A stretch of DNA of 64,000 nt from Chionoecetes opilio (lineage: Eukaryota > Arthropoda > Malacostraca > Decapoda > Majidae): positions 82,501-146,500 of the forward strand of contig JACEEZ010016087.1 of the NCBI GenBank assembly GCA_016584305.1. The letters run 5' to 3'. Position 1 is the stretch's first letter, and every line of letters starts with the position of its first letter. The notes beneath the pieces were generated by a model that was given only the letters and a program-made list of their open reading frames with translations, did not search any database and had not been told where the DNA came from. Shown one piece after another: positions 24,080 through 36,029 of the stretch. A program made the translations under genes and the position numbers.

Positions 24080-26306
24080 CTACTCCAACACCTTCTTCTT
24101 GAGTTCCGCCTTGGTTTTTTTAGAGACAGCTTTCGTGTGGAGGCGGGCAAGCTTCAAGAGGAACTGGGTTTGCCGTTCGTCCTTCGTTCGGTTGCCGAGG
24201 AAGCGTTGAATGAGGGCTATTCCTCGTTCTGCGAGGTCGTTCGTGACCTTCAGGACACTAGCCCACTTCTTCGCGCACTTGAAACACGAATCAGTGTTCC
24301 ATGTTTCAGGACTCAGCTCAAGGAAGGTCGGTTGCTGGCCTCCTAGTAGATTTTTCAAGACCTGCATCGACCGCACTGAGCAGAAGGCGGAAAGCGGCCT
24401 GTTGAGATTGATTGGTGTCTTCGACTTGGGGCGCCGTGGATTCTTGGTCGTCGCAGAACGCTTCATCCCCTCTACCATCTCCGCCTCCTGCTCCGGGCTG
24501 ATGCGGTCATCGAAGATGGCCAGTCCGATCAGGTTCTCGGAAAGGTACCAGAGATGGCGCCGCATGGCACGTTCCGCGACCGACGCAACCCCATCGTCGC
24601 AGAGCCTCTTCACGTCAGTGATGAAGTCCAGGTCGTTCTTGACTGCGTAGGACGGAATCACTGCCTCATTCCAGTATTTCGCGTAGACCATGGTCACAAA
24701 GAACGCAACTCGACGGATCCCCGCCAACTCCCGCCTGCTCATCTCCAGTTGGTCATGGAAGAGCATGATCTTCACGGCGTAGATGACCTTGGCCATCCAT
24801 CTGGCCATGTGGTAAGCACCAGGAACACGGAAGGATGTAGGGACTCCTCCTCCGAGGTAGGCCACGCTGAGCAGGATGATCTCTTTGTAGTCTTCGCGTG
24901 GATGATTCCCACAGTCAAGCAGACGTTTCAAGTGACCGAGCATCTGAAGGCGATGAGCTTCTTCGTCGGATGACAGAGCGGTCGGTGTCAGGGGCTGTGG
25001 TCGGCTCTGGTCAACGATAGGCCAACGATTCTGGAGCCTCTTGAAAAGGGCGATGTTAGGGCCAGATGATGGACCCATGCAAGCCTCGAAGACATCCTTC
25101 AGAACAACTTCCAAGATGTGTGGCGGCATGCCAACCACACCAGGGGCTTCTCCAGTGCACGTTCAATCCTGATACATGCTCCTTGAACCATCCCCGTGTT
25201 GGCCGCTGTCGTGTCGAATGCCATTCCAATGATGTTGTTCTCCAAGCTGCTTTCCCGCACCAGCTTCAAGACGGTTTCCGCAACCGCTTGTCCTGTCCCG
25301 TCTGCAGACACAGGAACACCCAGAGGTTCCTCCGTATCCTCCCCGGACACCAAGACAGCCACCCTCTCCTCCAATGACCTTCCGTCCGCTAGACTGGGTA
25401 ACAACTTGCCGTCCCAATGCAGGACCAAAGGGACTTCAGGCTTGAAGGAGAGAGACGTGGCAATCTCTTCGCGGTGCTTGACTCTGGCCCGGTGGATCGA
25501 CGAACGGGACACAGTGATATGTTCGATGTCGTGGCCGAGGCTCATTGCAGCAGCGGCGTAGGAGGATGTCGCAGCACGGATGGACAGATTGTCGCGCTCC
25601 CAAGCAAGGGTCAGCTCCTTGGTGAGCTTATTCTCCTTAGGAGGTCGACGGCGTGGACATTTAGCTGGTGTCGGAGCTTTGAAGTCGTCGTCCTCGGTTT
25701 CTTCGTTGGACGATGAGGATGTAGTAGAAGACTCCAAGTCCAAAGCCACGTCACGATCAAGAGTGGATGACGAAGCAGCCGCGTCCTTCTTCTTCATCTC
25801 CTCCATCCTTTGTCTCTTACGTCGCTTCTCCTCAGTCGCTCGCTTCAGTCCACGCCAGCCATAGAGCAGCTCTGCCGGTCCTCCCTCTGAGCCTCCAAGA
25901 ACGCCTTGTCTTCCTCGGGGATCTTCGTTTCCATTGCCTTGGAATGCGCGATGTCGAACATGTCTTCGAGGCTGTCTCTGAAGATGCATCTCTTCATTTC
26001 TTCCGTCTCTGTCTTCCGTGACTTGGATTTCGCCAAGGCGCCGTACTCCTCGTACAGTTTGAGGATCTTCTTCTTCACCCACGACACATTCGACGTCGAA
26101 ATTTTCGCACATCGCCACACTTCCAAGACCTTCTCAGCGGTAGAAGCTGCTGCAGCAAAAAGAACCTCCTTCTGGATCTTGTGGTGGAACAAAAACACCT
26201 GGAGAACCTCGCCTCGCGACGGAAGACGATTCCCCGGGAATGACGATGTTGGGGACTTCTCCAGTAGCCATACCACGTCCGTAGATCGTCTTTCACACGC
26301 CATCAC
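24080..26306 (-). pseudogene. Transposase-like gene, HWDGK / FDTTxANTG / NDxAERG type, two frameshifts
   Basis: The three minus-strand frames join end to end: 26306-25845 (N-terminal), 26118-25099 (middle) and 25138-24080 (C-terminal). One frame change lies near 25870; the other, near 25130, looks like one missing base in a C-R-H-H motif. The whole would be about 730 residues. In order: a charged, Ser-rich linker (KRRKRQRMEEMKKK), VLHWDGKLLPSL, LAVLVSG-like RVAVLVSGED, LGVPVSADGTGQA, GMAFDTTAANTGMVQGACIRIE, LVWLACRH, then HILEVVLKDVF, SFRVPGAYHMARWMAK and VTNDLAERGIALI. The GC content is well above its AT-rich surroundings. Only two indels interrupt it, so it is young or nearly intact. It resembles the proteins at 12890-14570 and 54110-55497. 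A DDE-nuclease role is inferred, not shown. Confidence 0.65.
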
Positions 26307-26703
26307 GTTAGCCCTGGGAACACAAAAGAGACCAGAATACAGTTTTTTTTATTTTACATCGATAAATACATACACAGGCATTAGCTACATTATTTATAGT
26401 GATGGAAATACAAGGGATACGGCAGGCACACACTTAAAACGCCTAATTTCACACACTAAGATAGTTGTAATATAGATGTAATGAGAAACAAACCGACACA
26501 AAGGACACCACACGCAACAACGACACACGCGACAACTACCTCACTCTCTGACGCCGAGCAGAAAACTGAACGAAATGCGCGACCAGTAAAAGACAAGAGA
26601 GGGAGCTGAAAGTTTTCCTGATTGAACTTGTCACGACAGGGAACAAGGGCAACATGTGCTGGAGAGTGTGTCCGATACACGTCGGTTTCTTGGGACACCC
26701 TAA
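26307..26703. other. Unassigned sequence upstream of the transposase-like gene
   Basis: It probably contains the promoter and 5' end of the minus-strand gene. No terminal inverted repeat could be paired with the 23.7-24.1 kb side. Confidence 0.35.
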
Positions 26704-26704
26704 A

Positions 26705-26795
<91 letters not shown>

Positions 26796-26808
26796 ATATA
26801 TATATTAT

Positions 26809-26867
<59 letters not shown>

Positions 26868-26882
26868 CATATATATATATAA
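26704..26882. repeat. (AT)n microsatellite
   Basis: About 180 bp of TA repeats with several TATT or AATA phase breaks. Confidence 0.97.
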
Positions 26883-28544
26883 TGTTATATATAATTATAA
26901 AGTATATGATAGATGTACAAGTAAATTGGAAAAATCAGAAAAAGACAAACCAATTGGTTGTCTTATTAACCTGCATAAGGGGTTAAGGCTGAAGGGAAGA
27001 TTAAACCGACGAGATTACTCGGTTTGCCAATGACTCTTAAAGGACTTACCACTGCGGAGCTATAACCTTCGTTTGAGTCATTACCGCCACATGCCAGTAT
27101 GTGTTTACCCCCTCGCATTCTATAACGCGTTATGTGTCATTCGAAAAGTTATGTCTGGAAAACCTATGACGCGAGACGTGTCATTCAGCCCTCCGCGGCA
27201 GAAAAATATTCGCCTAAAATCGATAAATAACGCTATCTGCGTCATTTTTGGGTAAGGTGTAAAGTAATAAGTAAGGTGTAAGGTGTAAGGTAGTAAGGTG
27301 ATCTATTTAAAAATTAATTATCTGGCAGCCCTCTGTAAGCATTATTTTGGTAGTGCGCAAATGAAATACTTCAGTTAGCACCCGGCAGTCAGTCTGTCAG
27401 GGCATTGTGAGTGGCGGTATTTTAATGGCCAACCGGGGACTCAAGAGTCTGCGTTCAGTGCTTTAGCGTGTATTTGTTGCATAATCAATTTATGTGAATG
27501 ACCATGCAGTGCATATATAATGAAGATCACGATACTATGTACTGTAAATAGGCTATACATAATCGTGTAACGTTAATAACGGACCGTTCAAGCTCATGAA
27601 CGAAGTTTATAGCGATCTATATCCTATATAGCCTATTAGCCTGAATGGTTGACGTGTGTGTTAGCGAGGTGATGATATAAAAAGTGAAACTGTGCAGTGC
27701 GAGTAGACTATTTTATATGAATTATAAACACGGGTAATTTTGTTTTATATATACACATGCACACATTCAGATTTATATTACTTCGTGTTTGTACGTGTAC
27801 GTGTACGTGCATCTTCGTTGTGATGTTTGACTGTGGGCGCATGTGCACGCGTATGTGGGTGTATGCATGAACTTTTTTCTTCTTCTTGTTACTACAGTAT
27901 ATTCCACCAAATATTGGAAACGTGAGACGGAAGGCGGGGACTATATCAGGGCAGAGGAGAATGGGGTTTGGTTTCAGCTCAAAAATTCTCCATCTCATAA
28001 AATATTGAGGCTAGAAACTATCGCTTAGTGGCATTCTTGTCTTTACAGTGTGAATATATCATCTATTCAACTTCCGTGCATATTTTCCAATCCAACTAAC
28101 CAAAAAATATAGGTTGTAAATATTATTTCACTGCTAGTAGTTGGTCATGTTTACACGGATATATCTCATGAAATATTGCAGATACGAATATTCTGAAAAC
28201 ATCCCCGAACTGCTGATGGAAATCGTCATTATATGTATACATAGACAAATTACTTTAGTGAGAAAAGTTTCGAGAGAAGAAGGTTAGGACATTTTACACT
28301 CCGTAATAATTGGGTGTTTGATAAAATAATCAAGAAATATTCGCAAAGAAAAAAGTTTTTGTCATAGTACTAAAATCTGACATTAATTTTCTTTGTTTTC
28401 AGGAGCTCTACACAGTGAAACTAAACTCAAAGCTGTATCATATAACATTGTTGAAAAAATCAATAAAATGTAAAATAAATTTATTGTTTCGCGAGATATG
28501 TTTAGTTTACGCTACTTTTACCACGGTGCAGACTCATTTATCAG
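26883..28544. other. Largely unassigned sequence
   Basis: Only a short tandem GTAAGGT / GTGTAAG tract at 27252-27300 and a GTACGTGTACGTGTACGTGC tract near 27791 were seen. No coding, tRNA or transposon signature was found. Confidence 0.4.
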
Positions 28545-28790
28545 AAAACTAATTGTTTCTATGGAAGACCGGTACAATTACGCTTCTTTTGGTATATGTA
28601 ACATGATGAATGCTTTCTCAGGAAACTTTTACTCGTGAAGAGTTGAAGTCAATTTATGTTATCGCACATTTATTCAGAGTCTCATAATGGCTTTTATTTT
28701 GTGTGCCTTACAGTTGTTTATGCGATATTCTTATAGAAAAAACATCTACGTACAAAGCTAATAGTATAAAATTTATTCTGATTAAAGAAT
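28545..28790. repeat. Diverged half copy of palindromic repeat family Fb
   Basis: TTATCAGAAAAC, ATTACGCTTCTTTTG, GAGTCTCATAATGGC and TTCTTATAGAAAAAACAT appear in the same order as the right half of the 16.7-17.4 kb palindrome. Confidence 0.6.
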
Positions 28791-28979
28791 TTGGTGTAGG
28801 GGAAAATTACACTGGAATGTAAACTTTTTTACGCGTAGAAAAGCCCTCTGAGGGCCTCTCCCACGGGCTGCCACTGGAAAGAATTCATAAACATAATTAC
28901 GTAATGCGAGGGGGTTAACAAGGCAACAATTGGTAACGCTGGAGTGACAGACAACCCAGCTGGAGCAAGGGCACTACTG

Positions 28980-29295
28980 CCTAGCCTCATGGTGGTAATA
29001 TCACCCGCCCTCGTTCCCCACCCAGCCCCTACCGCCCAGCCGTAGGATACTAAGGACGCTGCTGGCACCCTGCCGCAGGCGGATCCCGTAGCCGACGTTG
29101 CCCCTACCGTCGCCGCCCCTCCCGCCAGCGCTGCCCCCTGCCGCTGGTACTGGCCCCGTAGCTTACGCTGCGCCCTGCCACACGGTGCGGCCCCCTTTCA
29201 CAGGCCCGGCCCGCCCCCATCACCAGGTGCTGCGGCCCACCGTCGCCGCCACCACCGGGAGCCGTCGCCTCAGCCGCCACCGCCGGGAATAAACT
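28980..29295. other. GC-rich Pro/Ala-coding block of unknown origin
   Basis: A sharp rise in GC with CCGCC/GCCGC repeats produces Pro/Ala-rich frames on both strands (for example 29098-29292, plus). It resembles in composition the coding end at 18109-18271, but no motif identifies it. Confidence 0.35.
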
Positions 29296-29349
29296 TCAAA
29301 GTACAACTAAAGTAAACAGAAAACTCACTGGATTAGGGCCACAGGCATA

Positions 29350-30902
29350 AGAATCCTTTACAGTTAAGACATGAGTCAGCTCTCAGGCTGGCTCATGGCT
29401 ATCAGGAATATAGGACAATGTATCAGCAATGACATTGTATCTCCCTCCAAGCTTAATCAGTAAGTAATAATCTTGCCATAACAGACACCATCTCATCAAT
29501 CTCTGATTGGCATTTCTCATCATATTTTTTTTTTTTTACGTTGGAGGCTATAGCGCCTGTAGGCTTTTCTGGCCAGTGGTGATGTCGGTCGCCCTTCACC
29601 CGCTAGTGCGGCAGGCTGGATTTTTATAGTGATACCTGTAGTTTTAGGTGATGATCCCGTTTTATGTGATGCTCGGATCCTCAGTCAGGCTCATGCTGCC
29701 ACCTGGTGTTCCTCCGTCGCATTCGCAGTCGGATAACAGGTATAGCTGCATGCGGGTTACTTCAGCCACTCGACGATGCATTTGACAGTTGCTCCTTGGT
29801 GGGACTTGAACTCGGGACCTTCTGCTCCTCTACCAGGCTCTTGTCGACCGCATTAAAGAAGGTCGGAAGAGTTGTTGCCACCGGCAGGATTCGAACTCTG
29901 GACATCCACTGAGCTTACCACTCCAAGACGCTAACCACTCGGCCATCGCCTCTCCAGTATGCAAGAGCATCACAGGGTTATGTATACTCCACAAGAGGAT
30001 TTCCTGTTCCCCTTACATATATATCAGAATGATTCAGGCTCATGATCAGCGACAATGCCTCTTTCTCCACCATACTGTAAGACCTTTGATAGGAAGCAAC
30101 TTCTTGGAGTAATAACCCACCGGGTGATCAATTCCTTCATGTTCTTGCATCAAAACTCCCCCAATACCCTAGTGGCTCGCATTCACATACATCTTAAATG
30201 GTTCATAATAATTTGGCGTAGACAGAACAGGAGCATTAACCAACATATCTTTAATCTCCTGAAATGCATTCTCACAACACTGACCCCGCTCATATTTTGA
30301 CTTCTTAGACAACAACTTCGTTAGTGGCAACGCTACATCCGAGAAACTCTTACATAACCTCCTATAATACTCAACCATTCCCCCAAAAATTGTCAAGCTC
30401 CTTCTTACTTGTTGGAGAGAGAAAGTTTACAATGTCCTTTACTTTAGCAGCTACAGGCTGTATATTTCCTTGCCCCACTATATTTCTCAAATAATCCACA
30501 TAAGCCTTCATAAAATCACTCTTTCTGAGATTCGCAGTAACGTTAACATCATCCAAGATCTTATACACTTATACATCTTAACAAAGACAAATGTTCCTCC
30601 CACTCTTCAGCGTATAACAAAATGTCATCAATATACACCGAATATCCCTTAACTCCATTCCTTACTTCATTCACAAGTCTTTGGAAACAGCTACTACTAT
30701 TCTTCATCCCAAAAGGTAAGACTTTATACTGATACAACCTATCCATTGTAGCAAAAGCTGAAATAGCTTTAGCTCTGTTAGTAAGACCCAGCTGCCAGTA
30801 ACCCCTTAACAAATCAATCTTAGTCACATATCTTGCATTGCTTGCATGATCAGTACAATCATCAATTATAGGAGTAGGATATGAATCAGCCCTGGTCACC
30901 AT
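29350..30902 (-). pseudogene. Gypsy C reverse transcriptase and RNase H
   Basis: On the minus strand the frames 30902-30561, 30568-30371 and 30396-30169 give RT: SYPTPIIDD, TKIDLLRGYWQ, FGMKNSSSCFQR and the catalytic YIDD, then the connection FSDVALPLTKLL. RNase H follows down to about 29360 (EHEGIDHPVGYYSKK, then after an interruption NQRLMRWCLL and IADTLSYI). A SINE at 29525-29956 splits RNase H, and frameshifts are present. The upstream RT N-terminus is missing where LINE copy A abuts at 30903. This is the 3' part of the element whose gag, protease and integrase lie at 37.65-44.1 kb. Confidence 0.8.
29525..29956 (-). mobile_element. tRNA-Ser-like SINE, copy 1, in gypsy C RNase H
   Basis: Read on the minus strand, the head is GGCGATGGCCGAGTGGTTAG (A box TGGCCGAGTGG) with a long variable-arm region and a B box GAGTTCGAATCCTGCC, as in class II (Ser/Leu) tRNAs. 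A second B-box-like GAGTTCAAGTCCCACC follows about 125 bp downstream, suggesting a dimeric head. The 3' end is a poly(A), seen as 13 T at 29525-29537. The second copy is at 60651-61070. Confidence 0.8.
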
Positions 30903-30913
30903 ATTTACCTCCT

Positions 30914-31264
30914 ATAGTCAGTTCTCAGGACACACTCATTGTCTTCGGTAACTTCAATGCTACTACTGACACTGTGAGAGATGGCTATGAGTTATGTGTT
31001 GGTCCCCATGGGTTCGGTACCAGGAACATTAACATTTCTCTCCTTCTGAATTTCGCAGAGGGGTAGCTAAGGAGATCAACTACATCCTTGTTAGTAATCG
31101 TTGGAGGATCCTCCAAAACTGCAGGGTTTACCGGGCTGCTGAGTTCTTTGACTGATCACAGACTTGTTGCTACACTTAAGCTTCATGTCATGTCCAGAAG
31201 AATCTCACGAGGTAACTAGACTGTGTTTCATCCTAATAACCTGAAGGACTTGACATGTGCCCAT
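30914..31264 (+). pseudogene. LINE copy A endonuclease fragment
   Basis: VFGNFNATTD replaces the usual GDFNA of APE-type endonucleases, so the Asp is Asn here. GPHGFGT, then in another frame AKEINYILVSNRWRILQNC, and SLTDHRLVATLKLH (the DH motif) follow. The N-terminal half is absent (5' truncation), and about 30 codons are missing before AKEI. Stop codons interrupt it. Confidence 0.7.
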
Positions 31265-31480
31265 GAGTATGCAGTGGCAGTCAAATCAGTTAAATGTGCT
31301 AGTGAGGCACTACACCTGCCTCGTTCCCTCCTAGCTGAGGAGAGATTACCACTTTCACCGACTAGCGATTGTGAGTATGCAGTGGCAGTCAATTCGGTTA
31401 AATGAGCTTGTGAGGCACTACACCTGCCTCGTTCCCTCCTACCTGAGGAGAGGATTACCACTTTCACCGACCAGCGACTG
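31265..31480 (+). repeat. 108-bp tandem duplication at the gypsy B 5' edge
   Basis: GAGTATGCAGTGGCAGTCAA starts at 31265 and again at 31373. Each copy holds about 36 bp of LINE copy A followed by the first ~70 bp of the LTR, so the duplication arose after gypsy B inserted. Confidence 0.8.
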
Positions 31481-31725
31481 TCGCCTCTCAAGTGAACGTC
31501 AACGTCACGTCAACACGTCAACACTCATCCCCGTGTACCTATGCTCAGATATCACTATTGTTATCGTTGCAGTTAGTTGATGGGTTCCTGATATTTGGCT
31601 GCTAGCTAGTTATTTATTTTATTTGTTGTAGAAATATACTTCTGGGTAATCATGCTCCTTGACTTTTCTTCCCCACATTTATGAAGAATGATAATATTAA
31701 TTGATATAATATCATGATTGATGAT
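31409..31725 (+). repeat. Gypsy B 5' LTR
   Basis: It starts TGTGAGGCACTACACC and ends near GATAATATTAATTGATA. It is similar to 35437-36015 at both ends (CCTGCCTCGTTCCCT, GATATCACTATTGTTATC, GGGTAATCAT) but lacks about 270 bp of its middle. A primer-binding-like TTTGGCGACC follows near 31731. Confidence 0.65.
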
Positions 31726-31997
31726 ATAATATTTGGCGACCTCTCCAGGATACGTTATTAATTAAACTAGTATACTTCTTGAGATTGTGGGCGTTAATTG
31801 ATTGGAAATCGCCGTTGCGCGCCATTGTTGCCTGAAGCCAGGAGCAATGCTTGAGAACTTTTTATTTGATTTAAAAATATTTCACTTGAGATGTTGTCTA
31901 TTTTTTACACATATTTCTTTTGGGTTTTGTCGGGTTTGTGGTTGTTGGTTATTTTCATTGTTGTAAAATTTATGTATTAATCTGTGTTTGCGCTGGG

Positions 31998-32780
31998 ATG
32001 TCTTCGTTCGAAGCACTGAAGGAGCAGGGTGAGTCCCTCGGTCTGAAAGGAACGGAAATTGACCATTGGATCCTGGAACAACAAACAGATCGAAAGGGAA
32101 GAAAGACAAGCAGAGAGACACGGAGGACAAGCTGAGAGAGAAGCTAAAGAGAGACAATTTGATAAAAAAGCTGCAGGGAAACAAGGTGAGAGGGAAAAAT
32201 ATATTAAACTGGCAGAAATTGCTGCTCAAGGTAAACCCTTAATCCTAATTGCCAATTGTCCTGTCTCCAGGCCAAATTTACCATCCTACAAAGATGATGA
32301 GGACATAGCCACCTACTTAACAAGGTTCGAACAATTGGCCGAGACGCTGTTACTCCCAAGAGATATCTTCGCCGTTCTTCTGGATTGCCTCATTACGGGA
32401 AAGGCTGCTGATCTCTACACGTCCTTTCCATCATCCACCATTAAGGACTACGAGCTAATGAAGCAGGCACTACTAATTGGTTTCAGTAAAATTTCAGATG
32501 GTTACATAGTGGGTTTCAGGTCAGACAGGATTAAAGTAGGGCAGAACTACCATCAGTTCATTACCCAGTTATCAATGATGTTTGATTCTTGGGTTGAGTC
32601 CTTCTCTGTGGCCGAGACGTATGAGGATATGAGGCAATTTACAATTCTTGATCAATTTATATCTTCCGTAACATCTAAACTTCGCCTCTTTATTAAGTAA
32701 AGAAGGCCTGCCCAGCTGAAAGATGCAATACAACTAGCGGTCATCTTGGCGTCCGCCCACAACGCCTATCCTAAGGTATC
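31998..32780 (+). pseudogene. Gypsy B gag
   Basis: The start ATG at 31998 opens SSFEALKEQGESLGLKG. The frame then shifts near 32090 to the 32059-32700 frame. The protein has a long charged coiled-coil (REERQAERHGGQAEREAKE), then PSYKDDEDIATYLTRFEQLA and a SCAN-like helical region (AADLYTSF, YELMKQALLIGF). This is the common layout of Gag in metazoan gypsy elements with an N-terminal coil. It continues after a stop to about 32780. Confidence 0.75.
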
Positions 32781-32999
32781 ATATTACAATGTGAAGAGAT
32801 CATCCCCTCGACCTGCTACTCCGCTGAGGAGTCCACCTTCGGGACATCAAACTCCCTCACCTGTGACGTCTCACAATGGTGGGGAGGCGGCACACATGAC
32901 CACGCTGTCCCCATAATCCTTGAGCATTTAAGGAAGGAACAACTGCCACGGCCCCCTATTATGTTGGATTTTGTCTTCAAGACCGTAAGGTACCTCACT

Positions 33000-33400
33000 A
33001 TTTAGTTTCGGGAACCATCAAAGGGTCATGGTCATCCACTATCATTAGGGACACTGGATGCTCTGGTGTCGTAGTTTCTGAAGAGGCCCTGCCAATCATT
33101 GACCCATCACTTGTCCCAAAGTAAAGGTTGCCGACTACTTAGGACGGACCGACGAATTTCCTGTTGTTATTTGCCACTTACGGTGCCCATTTTACACTGA
33201 CTGGACTGATGGCGCAAAGGCCCCAATTAAATGTTATAGTGCTTTAATTGGAAATACTCCCGGTGTCCTAGTTCCTAATAGTCTTGACTCTCAACTCTGT
33301 TATGACCATTCTCTCCATCGTAATGAGGACCAAGCAGGCACCGATGTTTCACTTTCACAAGATGTTTTCCTTTATTTTTTCCTTTTTAAGATTATTTCCT
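33000..33400 (+). pseudogene. Gypsy B protease relic
   Basis: A frame with TIIRDTGCSGVVVSEEAL near 33037-33090 carries the D-T-G aspartic-protease motif. Stops and frame changes follow. Confidence 0.55.
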
Positions 33401-33407
33401 TTTCCCC

Positions 33408-34140
33408 TTGATGACTCTGCTTCCCCCGGGGACTAAATCTCATCTGATGCCATGGACGCACCCCTTTTCCTGTCAGCCTCTACCACCATGCGAGTCCCCT
33501 GCAATTAAAGTGTGTGCTGTGGAGACCATATCTGGACGAGCTAAACTGATCCACCTTATAGTCCTGCCTAAACTCCATCCTTTGTCTCTGACCCCTGATG
33601 AGTTTCGTCGACTACAGGAATCCTGTCCTTCACTGCAAAGTCTACGTGCCAAGAATACTACTTGTGAAGTGGAGAAGGCACGGAATGGTGCCACCTACAA
33701 GTTTCTACAGGAACACGGCCTCTCCGGTACCGGAAATGTATCTCCTCTGATCGCCCACAAAAGATAAATAATATATCATTTCTTGTCCCCAGTTAGTGCC
33801 GTATCGTCATACTACGTGTGGCTCACGAAAACTGGTAATTTTCTCCCGTCTTAAGACCCTGATGAAGATCTCTCCAGACTTTTACTGGCCAGAAATGTGC
33901 ACAGACATCTGGGATTACTATTGTTTCTGCGACAAGTGTCACCGCAGGTTAACTAATAGACGGGTACGTCTAGTATCCCTTCAGCCGTTATCAGTCCTAA
34001 CTGAGCCCTTCTCGACATTGACCTGATAGGTCCATTGTTTCTGCCATCCTCTTATAAACACCGTAGACTTCAACTGTTAACTGAGCCCTTCTCCCAAGTC
34101 GCCATCGATTTAGAAGGTCCATTGTCATTGCCATTGACTA
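33408..34140 (+). pseudogene. Gypsy B integrase, N-terminal part
   Basis: The frame 33408-33767 resembles the segment between protease and integrase in Gmr1-type elements (CAVETISGRAKLI, LSLTPDEFRRLQ). The H2C2 zinc finger follows near 33796-33950 (RVAHE in one frame, then FYWPEM and CDKCHRR). The core begins with FSQVAIDLEGPLS near 34090, which would hold the first catalytic Asp. The rest of the core is lost. The downstream frame to 34661 is a hydrophobic low-complexity run of non-gypsy origin. Confidence 0.65.
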
Positions 34141-34669
34141 CACCATCTTCAGAAAAGCTGTTGCAGGACCTCGATTATATTTCACCTATATCGAAGCCCA
34201 AAGAAAACGGTAAGTTCTCTTGCTCAGGTGAGGGTATTGACGATTCACCTCAGCCTACTTTAACGTTTGATGGCCCAGCCAGCTCTGGGGAACATGTCAT
34301 TAATCCTACTCTCACTTGGAATAAGTCTGTTCAGGTTGATGAAAACGACATCACTCTCACCACTACAGAGAGAATACAAGTTGAAATCTACCTTGTGCCC
34401 ATCCATCTACTACTACTACTACTACTATCAGGACTACTATTACTGCGTTTTGGTCTAGTCACGGCCTGTGCTCTTATGTTAGTTTTTTGTTTTGTTGTGT
34501 ATCTAATTTTGGGAATTTTGCTTGTTGGTTTGGATAATGTTTCGATTAATTTTGACTATATTTGTGTATTCTATATTGACTATATGTGTGTGTATATATA
34601 TTCTTATGAATGGCTCGCTCACATTTCTGCCCTGAAGTCTGTTTTGGATAGACTACAGTAACACATTAT

Positions 34670-35430
34670 GACAGTCAAACTTACAAAGTGCCGGTTTAGA
34701 GTCGAGTTCATCAACTATCTAGGATTTGTCTTGTCACTGGAGCACCTACAACCACAAGTTGGCAAGGTGACTGCCATTGTCTCCATGACTCCGGATACCG
34801 GAGTTTCTTGGCTTTATCTCGTTTTCTAAGGTTTTCATTCCTCAGGCCTCGGAGCTCACCGATCCCCTCTCTGACTTGTTGAGGAATCTGGTACGTGAAC
34901 TCCTATATTGGACGGAAGATTTGCACTCACGGTTCGAGTGGTTGAAGCAAGCCTTGGCCTCGGGACACATTCTTTGCCTTCCGGAGCCCAGCCAGATCTT
35001 CATCTTACGCACCGACGCTTCAAACTATGGATTGGGAGATGTACTCTTCCAATACCATGATGATCGTCCAAACCTTATCTCGTACGCCAGCTGGAAACTA
35101 CTAGATCGGGAGCGACGGTACTCTACGATCGAAAGGGAATGCCTTGCCATCGTCTTCGGCATCTATATGTTTGACTTCTATCTTAGAAGTAACGAATTTT
35201 TCCTTGAAGTTGACAACAAACCTCTAATATACCTTGAAGAATTAAAAGGTAGAAATGACCGAGTGTTGCCATGAGCTTTAGGCCTTCAGCCCTATACATT
35301 TTGAGTCGATCGTGTTGCTGGGTAAGACAACATTGGAGCCGACCTGAGACCTTTTACAAATATTTTGTATGTTCTTTCTGGTCAGCTGCAGTTCTTCATC
35401 GTCATCGGCTGTGCAGCAGATGCTTTGGTG
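34670..35430 (+). pseudogene. Gypsy B RT thumb and RNase H
   Basis: TVKLTKCRF then INYLGFVLSLEHL (34670-34750) mark the end of RT. After a frameshift, 34876-35274 gives RNase H: ILRTDASNYGLGDVLF (first Asp), STIERECLAI (Glu) and LEVDNKPLIYL (third Asp). The frame shifts again after 35274 (DNIGADL). RT/RNase H lies downstream of integrase, unlike most Ty3/gypsy elements. Confidence 0.75.
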
Positions 35431-35436
35431 AGGGCT

Positions 35437-36015
35437 TGTGTGAAGAACTACACCTGCCTCGTTCCCTTCTACCAGAAGAGAGGATTACCACTTTCACCGA
35501 CTAGCGATTGTTCGCCTTTCAAGTGATTGTTGGCCGGTGCCACGTCAACACTCTCACCCCCGTTTCCATGGGTAAGTGGGTAGTCTAGCCAAGGAGACGC
35601 TGGTGCCGGGCTCCGTTGTGACGGGCAGACAGCAATAGTATTCCACCCTGACAACACCTCCCATCACCAGCTGCTGTTCTCATCCCATGAAGTCACATCT
35701 GAAGACATGGGCGCTCTTCTATACGGCTCTTCACTGTACTGACACCATTCAACACTCCCCGCTGCCTTAAATGGTAACTACGGGGCTGAAGATTGCTGCT
35801 ACAATTTTTGTCATGCAGGCTCCGGTACACGGGGAGTTCTTAGTGTGATATACCCCTGCTGTGATATCACTATTGTTATCATTGCAGTTAGTTGATTGGT
35901 TCCTGTTACTTGGCTGCTAGCCAGTTATTTATATTATTTGTTGTGGAAATTTATTGGGGGTAATCATACTCCTTGATTTTCATCCCTACATTTCTGAAGA
36001 TTGATAATATTAGTT
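35437..36015 (+). repeat. Gypsy B 3' LTR
   Basis: It begins TGTGTGAAGAACTACACC after a purine-rich GGTGAGGGCT and ends near AGTTGATA before LINE copy A sequence resumes. It contains about 270 bp (35545-35855) absent from the 5' LTR. Confidence 0.65.
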
Positions 36016-36029
36016 GATAACCACCTCGG

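Larger units (their letters stand above)
31409..36015 (+). mobile_element. Gypsy B: LTR retrotransposon inside LINE copy A
   Basis: LTR, gag, protease, integrase, RT/RNase H, LTR, in that order on the plus strand. Heavily frameshifted. The target duplication is not resolved because the 5' edge was later tandemly duplicated. LINE copy A sequence lies on both sides. Confidence 0.7.

Noticed and set aside
24210..24973. Long plus-strand frames opposite the 24-26 kb gene
   Set aside because: They are antisense shadows of the minus-strand gene, whose motifs and frame are coherent.
28980..29295. CpG-island promoter
   Set aside because: GC-rich, but the base pattern is CCG/GCC codon-like with no core promoter signal or adjacent gene; origin left open.
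34035..34661. 208-codon frame with several hydrophobic segments, like a membrane protein
   Set aside because: It begins in gypsy B integrase, and its hydrophobic part comes from a CTA/TTG-rich low-complexity run; no signal or family motif.
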